Part shown: piece after piece, positions 1 through 5,148 of the stretch | Position numbering within the stretch: the first letter of the stretch is position 1 | Layout: each line of letters starts with the position of its first letter | Source of the DNA: Acidobacteriota bacterium | GTDB lineage: Bacteria > Acidobacteriota > Terriglobia > Terriglobales > Acidobacteriaceae | Assembly (NCBI GenBank): GCA_021780095.1 | Contig: JAJXZK010000221.1 | Coordinates: forward strand, 1 to 5,148 | DNA length: 5,148 nt | Direction: 5' to 3' | Program-made: the position numbers and the translations under genes | The notes under the pieces: model-generated | Database searches by the model: none | Told to the model about the DNA's origin: nothing | The model's input: the letters and a program-made list of their open reading frames with translations, nothing else

Positions 1-539
1 CCGATGCGGGCATCATGGATAGCTCCGCGCGCGACTTTGTCGGAGAGCAGCAGCCAGCGAGTATTCATGCGGTCCAGGAAGCGTGAGACACATTTGGTTC
101 GCGAATCTACTTTTTGAATTTGCAGAAAGATCAACTCGCCCAACCGACTAATCCACAGATTCTTGTTGACGAAGCCGTCGAATTGATGGCCGTGCATCGC
201 CAGATGTCGCTTGCCCTCATACTCCCAAACGTAGCGCTGGTATACGGGAACGCCGACGAGGTGCGACATCAGGTTGGCGAGGCCGGTGTCATGGTTTCCC
301 TCGACCCATACCACCTCGACCTGGCGCTTCGGATTGGAAAGTTTGCGGATGTAGGAAAGGAACTTCCAGTGCTCGCTGGTCAGGCGGCGAAAGTTGAGAT
401 CGGAAAAAATATCGCCCAGCAGAACCAGCCGTCGATAGCTGTACGTCTGCAGAACGTCGAGCGCGTCCTGTGCCCGACTCATTTCGGACCCGAGGTGGAT
501 GTCCGACAGGATTATAGTGTCGTACGTCGCCCCATTCAT
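1..539 (-). CDS. Calcineurin-like metallophosphoesterase, LpxH/YbbF-like (C-terminus beyond window)
   Basis: The frame opens at an ATG (complement of 537-539) and stays open to the left edge, giving 179 residues. An in-frame TAG lies two codons upstream, so this ATG is the earliest possible start; the next Met would lose the first metal motif. Visible metallophosphoesterase motifs are DIHLGS (D13, H15), GDIFSD (G42-D43), GNHD (81-84) and HGHQFD (116-121), in the order expected for a two-metal phosphodiesterase or phosphatase. The last metal-binding GHxH motif should lie outside the window. The overall pattern resembles the COG2908 group, which includes LpxH, the lipid A enzyme that cleaves UDP-2,3-diacylglucosamine. 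However, classical LpxH has Arg in GNRD where this protein has the generic catalytic His, so the substrate is uncertain. No signal peptide is seen, so it is probably cytoplasmic or peripheral at the inner membrane. The Shine-Dalgarno match is weak. It is transcribed divergently from dprA. Confidence 0.85.
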   Translation of the reverse strand, partial: MNGATYDTIILSDIHLGSEMSRAQDALDVLQTYSYRRLVLLGDIFSDLNFRRLTSEHWKFLSYIRKLSNPKRQVEVVWVEGNHDTGLANLMSHLVGVPVYQRYVWEYEGKRHLAMHGHQFDGFVNKNLWISRLGELIFLQIQKVDSRTKCVSRFLDRMNTRWLLLSDKVARGAIHDARI

Positions 540-687
540 GCCCTAGTTATGCAGCATATGTCGAGAGAGCATGATGAGCCTGAGATGAATAATCGGTGAA
601 TCGTGAAGGCGGGAATCCAGCAGGTGCAACACGTTGAAATGGCGAGTGGACGAGAGAATTTCGATAGCGACCGTGCAGGAACGCGGC

Positions 688-716
688 TTGACATTCGAGT
701 CGGCCACGGATACGCT
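688..716 (+). promoter_or_regulatory. Candidate sigma-70 promoter for dprA (TTGACA - 17 bp - TACGCT)
   Basis: A perfect TTGACA hexamer at 688-693 is followed, after a 17-bp spacer, by TACGCT at 711-716. The latter keeps the three most conserved -10 positions (T, A and final T) but not the middle three. Transcription would start near 723 and give a leader of about 70 bases before dprA. This is a motif match only, and it competes with the -10-like box closer to the gene. Confidence 0.4.
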
Positions 717-755
717 CTCGCAACATCGAGCCAATTTTTTCAGCGGAGTGGTTTG

Positions 756-765
756 TTCCGCGGAA
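756..765. promoter_or_regulatory. Perfect 10-bp palindrome TTCCGCGGAA upstream of dprA
   Basis: TTCCGCGGAA equals its own reverse complement. It lies 28 bases upstream of the dprA ATG and overlaps the -35 position of the proximal candidate promoter (-10 box at 781-786). It would also sit in the 5' leader of a transcript from the distal promoter. That placement would suit a small repressor operator. A 10-bp palindrome can occur by chance in GC-rich DNA, and I cannot match it to a named regulator. Confidence 0.3.
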
Positions 766-780
766 ATGTTGTCTCCTCTA

Positions 781-786
781 TATAAA
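781..786 (+). promoter_or_regulatory. -10-like box TATAAA seven bases before dprA ATG (possible leaderless promoter)
   Basis: TATAAA matches the sigma-70 -10 consensus at five of six positions. It ends exactly seven bases before the ATG at 794, the normal distance from a -10 box to the transcription start. If used, the mRNA would begin at or one base before the start codon. No -35 hexamer is seen at the right spacing. The lack of a Shine-Dalgarno sequence before this ATG supports the idea. It remains an inference. Confidence 0.35.
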
Positions 787-793
787 GTTGACG

Positions 794-2005
794 ATGAAAA
801 ATCCGACACAATCTGCTGATACCGGACAAACCGCTGCTGCAACTGTCGCTCCTCAACCCCTGGAAGGCGAGCGGCTGGCGTGGCTGGCGCTGACCATGAC
901 CAGCGGGCTGGGTCCCACGCGCATCTGGCGGGCGGTAAATTCCACCGGCACCGCGCAAGGTGTCCTGGGCCTGCCGCTGACGCAGCTGGAAGGATTGCGG
1001 CTGCCGGCCGTGTCCGCGCAGTCGATTGCCTCGGGAAAATCGCTGGCGGAAGCGGAGAAGGAATGGAGCCTTGTGCAGCAGGGCGGGGGAACGTTGGTGA
1101 CCCCGGCGGATGAAGAATATCCAGAGCGGCTGCGAGAGATTTTCGATCCGCCGACATTGTTGTGGTTGCGCGGTGACAAGACGCTGCTGGCGCAGCCGGG
1201 CATTGCCATCGTCGGCACGCGACACCCGACGCCGTACGGCACCGGCATGGCTGAGATGTTGTCGCGCGAACTGGCGGCGCATGGGCTGGTCATCTTAAGC
1301 GGCATGGCGCGAGGCGTGGACACCGCCGCCCACCGCGGAGCGCTGGACGCGCGAGGCAAGACCGTAGCGGTATGGGGTACAGGGATCGACGTGATTTATC
1401 CCAAGGAAAATAAGCGGTTGGCGGAACAGATTCTCGAAGGCGGGGGAGCGATTCTCAGCGAGTATCCCATGGGAACCTTTCCCGCGCCGCAGAATTTTCC
1501 TATTCGCAACCGCATTCTGAGCGGCATGAGTGTGGGCGTTCTGGTGATTGAGGCCAGCGAAAACAGCGGGACGCGAATCACAGCGCGGTGTGCGCTGGAA
1601 CAGAATCGGGAAGTATTTGCAGTGCCCGGGAACGTGACGTCGAAAAATTCCTGGGGGCCGAACACGTTGATTAAGCAGGGCGCGAAGCTGGTCGCGACCT
1701 GGGAAGATGTGTGGGAAGAACTGCCGACACAGATCCGGTTGGAGGTGGAGGAGCGACAGGGAATTGCATCCTCTGACGGGTCTGATGCATCGTTATTCAG
1801 CAACCCGAATTTGCCCAACCTGCCGGAAGACCAGGCGCAAGTGTTCGATGCACTCCGCCCCGACCAGGCGTTGCAGTTGGATGAACTGGTGGAGAAGCTA
1901 GAGGATAAGTTGAGCTCATCGGAGATTTTTACTGCGCTTTTTGAACTGGAACTGGCAGGACGCGTACGCGCCATGCCGGGCAAAAATTACGTGAGGACAT
2001 GTTAG
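794..2005 (+). CDS. dprA: DNA-processing protein DprA (Smf)
   Basis: This 403-residue cytoplasmic protein binds incoming or exposed single-stranded DNA and loads RecA on it during natural transformation; the family also occurs in bacteria not known to be competent. Order of parts: a disordered N-terminal 24 residues; a helical N-terminal domain (about 25-75, 'LAWLALTMTSGLGPTRIWR'); the Rossmann-like core (about 100-305) with IVGTRHPTPYG (139-149), SGMARGVDTAAHRGAL (169-184), GTGIDVIYPKEN, NFPIRNRILSG (234-244), SGTRITARCALEQ and EVFAVPGN; a linker near 311-344; and a C-terminal winged-helix domain (about 345-403). All core DprA motifs are intact. ATG at 794 is preferred to an in-frame TTG two codons earlier. 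No Shine-Dalgarno is visible; the upstream sequence even reads CTCCTC. The gene points toward topA, 220 bases on, a common pairing. Function is confident by family; actual competence in this organism is unknown. Confidence 0.96.
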   Translation: MKNPTQSADTGQTAAATVAPQPLEGERLAWLALTMTSGLGPTRIWRAVNSTGTAQGVLGLPLTQLEGLRLPAVSAQSIASGKSLAEAEKEWSLVQQGGGTLVTPADEEYPERLREIFDPPTLLWLRGDKTLLAQPGIAIVGTRHPTPYGTGMAEMLSRELAAHGLVILSGMARGVDTAAHRGALDARGKTVAVWGTGIDVIYPKENKRLAEQILEGGGAILSEYPMGTFPAPQNFPIRNRILSGMSVGVLVIEASENSGTRITARCALEQNREVFAVPGNVTSKNSWGPNTLIKQGAKLVATWEDVWEELPTQIRLEVEERQGIASSDGSDASLFSNPNLPNLPEDQAQVFDALRPDQALQLDELVEKLEDKLSSSEIFTALFELELAGRVRAMPGKNYVRTC

Positions 2006-2062
2006 GGAAGCCAAATTCGAAACGGGCGGCCGTCTCGAGTCTCATCTCCAGGCGGAATGATT

Positions 2063-2072
2063 TGGCCGGCCA
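2063..2072. repeat. Perfect 10-bp palindrome TGGCCGGCCA downstream of dprA
   Basis: TGGCCGGCCA is self-complementary and lies 58 bases after the dprA stop. It has no loop and no following T-run, so it does not look like an intrinsic terminator. GC-only palindromes of this kind are common in GC-rich genomes. No clear dprA terminator is seen in this gap. Confidence 0.25.
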
Positions 2073-2095
2073 TGGAGGGTAGATGAAATCGAGGT

Positions 2096-2111
2096 TGTGA
2101 CACGGGTCACT
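2096..2111. promoter_or_regulatory. CRP/FNR-like dyad TGTGA-N6-TCACT upstream of topA
   Basis: The 16-bp site matches the classical CRP consensus TGTGA-N6-TCACA at nine of ten arm positions. It can also be read as a perfect inverted repeat GTGAC-N4-GTCAC at 2097-2110. Its centre (2103.5) is about 122 bases before the topA ATG. An extended -10 (TGG TAGTTT, 2132-2140) would place it near -43, and an AT-rich -10 near 2154-2159 would place it near -62; both are close to usual activator positions. The regulator is inferred to be a CRP/FNR-superfamily protein; which one cannot be told. Confidence 0.45.
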
Positions 2112-2122
2112 GGTGTCGTGCG

Positions 2123-2143
2123 GCGAAACCGTGGTAGTTTCGC
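2123..2143. promoter_or_regulatory. Inverted repeat GCGAAAC-N7-GTTTCGC in topA leader
   Basis: Two perfect 7-bp arms (2123-2129 and 2137-2143) flank a 7-base centre. The spacing suits a dimeric helix-turn-helix repressor, and the element overlaps the probable topA promoter. It could instead be a short RNA hairpin, but there is no T-run directly after it, so a terminator for dprA is less likely. No known operator was recognised. Confidence 0.4.
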
Positions 2144-2207
2144 ACTTGTTACCTAATTTTGCCGGAACGCGTTTTTAAACGACCCGCAAAAGAGAGTCCG
2201 TACTTGA

Positions 2208-2218
2208 AGAGGAAAGTG
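2208..2218 (+). promoter_or_regulatory. Ribosome binding site of topA
   Basis: AGAGGAAAGTG lies seven bases before the topA ATG at 2226. GAGG/AGGA supplies the anti-Shine-Dalgarno match, with a slightly long gap of about 12 bases from AGGA to the ATG. The purine-rich site supports this start, which also gives the standard MAKSLVIVESPAKAKTI N-terminus. Confidence 0.6.
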
Positions 2219-2225
2219 TAACTGC

Positions 2226-5063
2226 ATGGCAAAGTCATTAGTCATCGTCGAATCGCCCGCGAAGGCGAAGACGATCAACAAATATCTCGGCAAGGATTTT
2301 GTAGTGGAGGCCTCGCTGGGCCACATTATGGATCTGCCGAAAAGCAAGATTGGCGTTGAACTGGAACATGGCTCCTTTGAGCCCGAGCTGATTGTGATGC
2401 CCGGCAAGGAGAAGGTGGTCGACCGGCTGAAGAAGCTGGCGTCGACTGCCGAGGCTGTGTACCTGGCGCCTGACCCGGATCGCGAAGGAGAGGCCATTGC
2501 GTGGCATCTGGAGTTGCAGCTGAAGCCACAGCTTCGCAATAAGGCGACCATTCAGCGAGTCACATTTAACGAGATCACGCAGAAGGCCGTGAAGGCGGCG
2601 TTTCAACACGCCGGCGAGGTGGATGCGCGGCTGGTGGATGCGCAACAGACACGCCGCGTGCTGGATCGCATCGTGGGCTATCAGATCTCTCCGCTGCTGT
2701 GGGACAAAGTGCGGCGCGGATTATCCGCAGGGCGAGTGCAAACCGTAGCAGTGCGTTTGATTGTGGAACGCGAACGACTGATCAAAGCATTTCAGCCGGT
2801 CGAGTATTGGACGCTGGATGCGCAACTGACGCCGGTGTTGGGTGGTGGCAAACAGGGCCAGGAATTCACCGCGCGCTTTATGGGTATCGACGGCAAACGG
2901 GCTACCGTAGAGACGGTGAATGCGCCTTCCCTGCCGAACCAGGCGGAGACGGATGCGATTGTCGCCGCTCTGAAGACGGCGGACTGGAAAGTTCGCTCGG
3001 TAGAAAAGAAGGAGCGCCGCCAGAATCCGACCGCTCCGTTCATTACCAGCAAGCTGCAGCAGGATGCGTCGCGCAAGCTGGGCTTCAATGTGCGGCGGAC
3101 AATGGGTGTGGCGCAGCGTTTGTATGAAGGCGTGGAAGTCGGCAGCCAGGGAACGGTTGGCTTGATCACGTACATGCGAACGGATTCGACACGAGTTTCG
3201 CCGGATGCCGTGCAAGACGCACGCGCGTATATCGGGAAAAAGCTAGGCGAGAAATATCTGCCGGCGAGCCCGAACGTATTCAAAGGCAAAAAAGATGCGC
3301 AGGATGCTCACGAAGCGATTCGTCCAACCAACGTGGAACTTGCGCCGGATGAGATCAAACGTTATCTGAGTGACGAGCAGTACAAGCTGTACAAGCTGAT
3401 CTGGCAGCGGTTCGTCGCGTCGCAGATGGTGCAAGCGGTCTTCGATCAGACGACGGTGGACATCGTCGCCAAGTCCGACCGCGATTATGACTATCGCGTC
3501 ACTGGCTCGGTGTTGAAGTTTGACGGCTTCCTGAAAATTTATGAAGAAGCCAAAGACACCAAGGATGCCGATGATGAGGCGCTGAGCAATCGCTTGCCGG
3601 AACTGAACGATGGGCAGGCGCTGAATCTGAAACAGTTGAAGCCGGAGCAGCATTTCACGGAGCCGCCGCCTCGCTTCAACGAAGCTTCGCTCGTAAAGGA
3701 GCTGGAGGAGCGCGGTATTGGCCGGCCTTCTACCTACGCCTCAATCATCAGCACGATTCAGGACCGCGAATATGCGGTGAAGGTTCCGCCGAAGGGGTCG
3801 GGGAAGTTTTATCCGACAGAGCTTGGACAAGTGGTGAACGATCTGCTGGTCAAGAATTTTCCTTACATCTTCGATCCGGCCTACACGGCCAAGCTGGAAG
3901 TGGAGTTGGATGCGGTTGAAGACGGCACAGAGAAGTGGACGGACCTCTTAAGCGGCTTTTACGGATATTTCCAGGAGGAATTGAAGGTCGCCGATAAGAA
4001 CATGGAAGACATCAAGCGGATGGAGCAGCCGACGACGGAGAAATGCCCGGAGTGCGGAGCGCCGCTGGTGTTGAAGTGGGGCAAGTTCGGTTCGTTCTAT
4101 GCGTGCTCGGCGTATGACAAAAAGAAGCCGGTCACGATTGCCAGCTCCGCATGGGAAAAGGATGCGAAGAAGGCGATCAAAAAGATAGAAAGCAAACTCG
4201 ACTATCCAGTGACCGTGAAAACTTCGGGCGGCGCAGGGATTGCGCCGGCAGCTGTAACCGCGAAGAACAGGAAAGAACTGGAAGCTGGGTTAACGGGGGT
4301 CGCGGCTCCGGATCGAAAGCTTGTCGTGGAGCAGGTGAGCTGCAAATTTACCCGCGAGAATTATGAAGGAAAGCCCAACCTGCAGGCAGCGGAAGAGCAA
4401 GGAGCAGAGGCCGAGGAAGAGTTCTGCGAAAATTGCGGACGGGTCATGGTGTTGCGGAACGGACCGTTCGGCCAATTCATGGCGTGTCCGGGATACAACG
4501 AAGATCCGCCCTGCAAGACGATTCGCAAGCTGACGCACAAGCAGCAGCAGAAACCCGCGGTGCCGCTGGATGAGACCTGCCCGAAGTGCGGCATGCAATT
4601 GGTGTTGCGGACCGGGCAATATGGCGAGTTCGTGAGTTGCAGCGGCTATCCAAAATGCAAGTACATCAAGCAGAACCTGACAGGGGTGAAGTGTCCGACA
4701 TGCGGTACTGGAGACATTGCCGAACGCAAAGCGCGGCGGGGGAATTTCTTCTACGGATGCACGAATTATCCCAAGTGCGATTTCACTTCGAACCTGAAGC
4801 CGGTACCGCAAGCGTGTCCGGAATGCGGCAGCCCGTATTTGCTGGAGAAGTCGCTGAAGTCGGGCGTCTACCTAGTGTGTCCGAATAATGAGAAGCAGAC
4901 TGCGGCGGAAGAAAAGCGCGGCAAGGGGCGAGGCAAGAAAGGGAAAGAAGAGCCGCCAGCAACGCCTGTGAAGACGGTCGTTTGCCATTACGAAAAACGC
5001 ATTGGCGATGCGCGCGAGCCGGAAGAGAAACCGGTCGAAGCCGCGGCCGCGACAGTTGCCTAA
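2226..5063 (+). CDS. topA: DNA topoisomerase I (type IA, omega protein)
   Basis: This 945-residue enzyme relaxes negatively supercoiled DNA by cutting one strand through a 5'-phosphotyrosine link, then passing the other strand and resealing. It acts on the nucleoid, notably behind RNA polymerase. The Toprim domain (about 3-115) carries E9 and the Mg-binding DPDREGEA (D83, D85, E87). The type IA core (about 130-590) holds LSAGRVQTVAVRLIVERE, NPTAPFITSKLQQDASRK, the active-site ITYMRTDS with Tyr316 and Arg318, and GIGRPSTYASIISTIQDR. The tail has five Cys-pair zinc ribbons starting at C607, C734, C785, C823 and C864. Ribbons two to four have four Cys each; the fifth lacks its fourth. In the first, the third and fourth Cys (C627, C706) are split by about 75 extra residues. 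A basic stretch (897-907) and an acidic/Ala-rich end follow. E. coli TopA has 865 residues; the insertion and extra ribbons explain the greater length. Confidence 0.98.
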   Translation: MAKSLVIVESPAKAKTINKYLGKDFVVEASLGHIMDLPKSKIGVELEHGSFEPELIVMPGKEKVVDRLKKLASTAEAVYLAPDPDREGEAIAWHLELQLKPQLRNKATIQRVTFNEITQKAVKAAFQHAGEVDARLVDAQQTRRVLDRIVGYQISPLLWDKVRRGLSAGRVQTVAVRLIVERERLIKAFQPVEYWTLDAQLTPVLGGGKQGQEFTARFMGIDGKRATVETVNAPSLPNQAETDAIVAALKTADWKVRSVEKKERRQNPTAPFITSKLQQDASRKLGFNVRRTMGVAQRLYEGVEVGSQGTVGLITYMRTDSTRVSPDAVQDARAYIGKKLGEKYLPASPNVFKGKKDAQDAHEAIRPTNVELAPDEIKRYLSDEQYKLYKLIWQRFVASQMVQAVFDQTTVDIVAKSDRDYDYRVTGSVLKFDGFLKIYEEAKDTKDADDEALSNRLPELNDGQALNLKQLKPEQHFTEPPPRFNEASLVKELEERGIGRPSTYASIISTIQDREYAVKVPPKGSGKFYPTELGQVVNDLLVKNFPYIFDPAYTAKLEVELDAVEDGTEKWTDLLSGFYGYFQEELKVADKNMEDIKRMEQPTTEKCPECGAPLVLKWGKFGSFYACSAYDKKKPVTIASSAWEKDAKKAIKKIESKLDYPVTVKTSGGAGIAPAAVTAKNRKELEAGLTGVAAPDRKLVVEQVSCKFTRENYEGKPNLQAAEEQGAEAEEEFCENCGRVMVLRNGPFGQFMACPGYNEDPPCKTIRKLTHKQQQKPAVPLDETCPKCGMQLVLRTGQYGEFVSCSGYPKCKYIKQNLTGVKCPTCGTGDIAERKARRGNFFYGCTNYPKCDFTSNLKPVPQACPECGSPYLLEKSLKSGVYLVCPNNEKQTAAEEKRGKGRGKKGKEEPPATPVKTVVCHYEKRIGDAREPEEKPVEAAAATVA
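4116..4340 (+). other. Insertion of about 75 codons inside the first TopA zinc ribbon
   Basis: The usual TopA ribbon reads C-x2-C...C-SGYPE-C-KFT. Here CPEC (607-610) and YACSAYDKKKP (C627) are followed by about 75 residues before SCKFTRENY (C706), which looks like the displaced fourth-ligand half. The inserted residues (about 631-705) include a Lys-rich probable helix (WEKDAKKAIKKIESKLDYP), a Gly/Ala stretch and another charged segment (KNRKELEAGL). It contains no Cys and stays in frame. Base use looks like the rest of topA. I infer an inserted domain whose ends hold the ribbon together; its role is unknown. Confidence 0.65.
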
Positions 5064-5073
5064 CGTTGCATGG

Positions 5074-5104
5074 CGGGCGTCACAACTCGGACTGAAGACG
5101 CCCG
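5074..5104 (+). terminator. Stem-loop after topA, possible weak terminator
   Basis: CGGGCGTC (5074-5081) pairs perfectly with GACGCCCG (5097-5104) around a 15-base loop, starting 10 bases after the topA stop. There is no following T-run, so efficient intrinsic termination is doubtful. It may attenuate transcription, protect the topA mRNA 3' end, or mark the boundary before the next gene. A TACAAT (-10-like) box begins right after the stem at 5105. Confidence 0.35.
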
Positions 5105-5119
5105 TACAATGGATTCAGC

Positions 5120-5128
5120 AGGAAAGTG
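5120..5128 (+). promoter_or_regulatory. Candidate ribosome binding site of the downstream gene
   Basis: AGGAAAGTG lies exactly seven bases before an ATG at 5136. The same nine bases at the same spacing precede the topA ATG (2210-2218, ATG at 2226). This repeated arrangement is the main argument for a gene starting at 5136. Confidence 0.4.
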
Positions 5129-5135
5129 AAGAGGG

Positions 5136-5148
5136 ATGGAAAGTCAGA
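5136..5148 (+). CDS. Probable start of a downstream plus-strand gene (cut by window edge)
   Basis: Only four codons (Met-Glu-Ser-Gln) and one base are visible, so no function can be given. Support comes from the AGGAAAGTG site seven bases upstream and a TACAAT -10-like box at 5105-5110 without a good -35. An alternative GTG at 5126 is too close to AGGA to be preferred, and an ATG at 5109 meets a stop after six codons. The gene is in the same direction as topA, 72 bases after its stop, so it could be co-transcribed or have its own promoter. Confidence 0.4.

Larger units (their letters stand above)
540..793. other. Divergent intergenic region between the phosphoesterase gene and dprA
   Basis: These 254 bases separate the two divergent starts. 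Short open frames exist on both strands, but none has a good ribosome binding site or a recognisable family, so I do not call a gene. No tRNA or other structured RNA is evident. The right half holds two candidate promoters for dprA and a 10-bp palindrome, listed separately. I could not identify a convincing -35/-10 pair for the leftward gene; a TATGCT about 15 bases upstream of its start has no matching -35 element. Confidence 0.6.

Noticed and set aside
114..599. Plus-strand open frame of 161 codons at the left end
   Set aside because: It is the antisense of the phosphoesterase gene, which shows the metal-binding motifs in order on the minus strand.
603..785. Short plus-strand open frames between the phosphoesterase gene and dprA, possibly a small protein
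   Set aside because: No ribosome binding site, no recognisable domain, and several overlapping frames of equal quality; more likely regulatory non-coding DNA.
543..1157. Long minus-strand open frame running from the intergenic region into dprA
   Set aside because: It is antisense to the conserved dprA N-terminal region, its protein is low-complexity Pro/Ala/Arg-rich in that part, and no family is recognisable.
1396..1983. Minus-strand open frame of about 195 codons opposite the 3' half of dprA
   Set aside because: Ser-rich composition is typical of a GC-rich antisense shadow, and dprA is intact on the other strand.
2170..2181. CGTTT-TT-AAACG dyad in the topA leader, considered as terminator or operator
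   Set aside because: Arms of only five bases with a two-base centre in an AT-rich patch; too short to separate from chance.
2153..2645. Minus-strand open frames opposite the start of topA
   Set aside because: They overlap the conserved Toprim region of topA and have no recognisable motifs or ribosome binding site.
4032..4889. Cys-rich repeats at the 3' end of topA considered as a fused separate zinc-finger protein
   Set aside because: They continue in frame without a break, and repeated C-terminal zinc ribbons are a normal part of bacterial TopA.

Overview
The window reads as an ordinary chromosomal housekeeping segment from a GC-rich, probably Gram-negative bacterium. DprA and TopA protein features suggest the Acidobacteriota (Terriglobia/Koribacteraceae-like). 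Examples are the DprA stretch around 'NVTSKNSWGPNTLIKQGAK' and a TopA whose first C-terminal zinc ribbon is interrupted after 'FGSFYACSAYDKKKP'. This placement comes from recalled family resemblance, not from a search, and is tentative.

Layout: (1) Bases 1-539, minus strand: the N-terminal 179 residues of a calcineurin-like metallophosphoesterase resembling the LpxH/YbbF group, cut off by the left window edge. (2) Bases 540-793: a divergent intergenic region with no convincing gene. It holds candidate dprA promoters and a perfect 10-bp palindrome. (3) Bases 794-2005, plus: complete dprA. (4) Bases 2006-2225: the topA leader, with a CRP/FNR-like dyad, a second perfect inverted repeat and a ribosome binding site. 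(5) Bases 2226-5063, plus: complete topA, DNA topoisomerase I of 945 residues with a long zinc-ribbon tail. (6) Bases 5064-5148: a stem-loop, then the probable first codons of another plus-strand gene.

dprA followed by topA is a neighbourhood seen in many bacterial phyla. DprA protects single-stranded DNA and loads RecA on it. TopA relaxes negative supercoils behind transcription and replication. They share a DNA-maintenance theme but are not known to form a complex. The 220-bp gap and the dyads in front of topA suggest topA has its own promoter. The divergent phosphoesterase is a separate transcription unit.

I found no mobile element, CRISPR array, RNA gene or novel multi-gene system. The most notable points are the roughly 75-residue insertion inside the first TopA zinc ribbon, the paired dyads in the topA leader, and a dprA start without a Shine-Dalgarno sequence but with a -10-like box at leaderless spacing.
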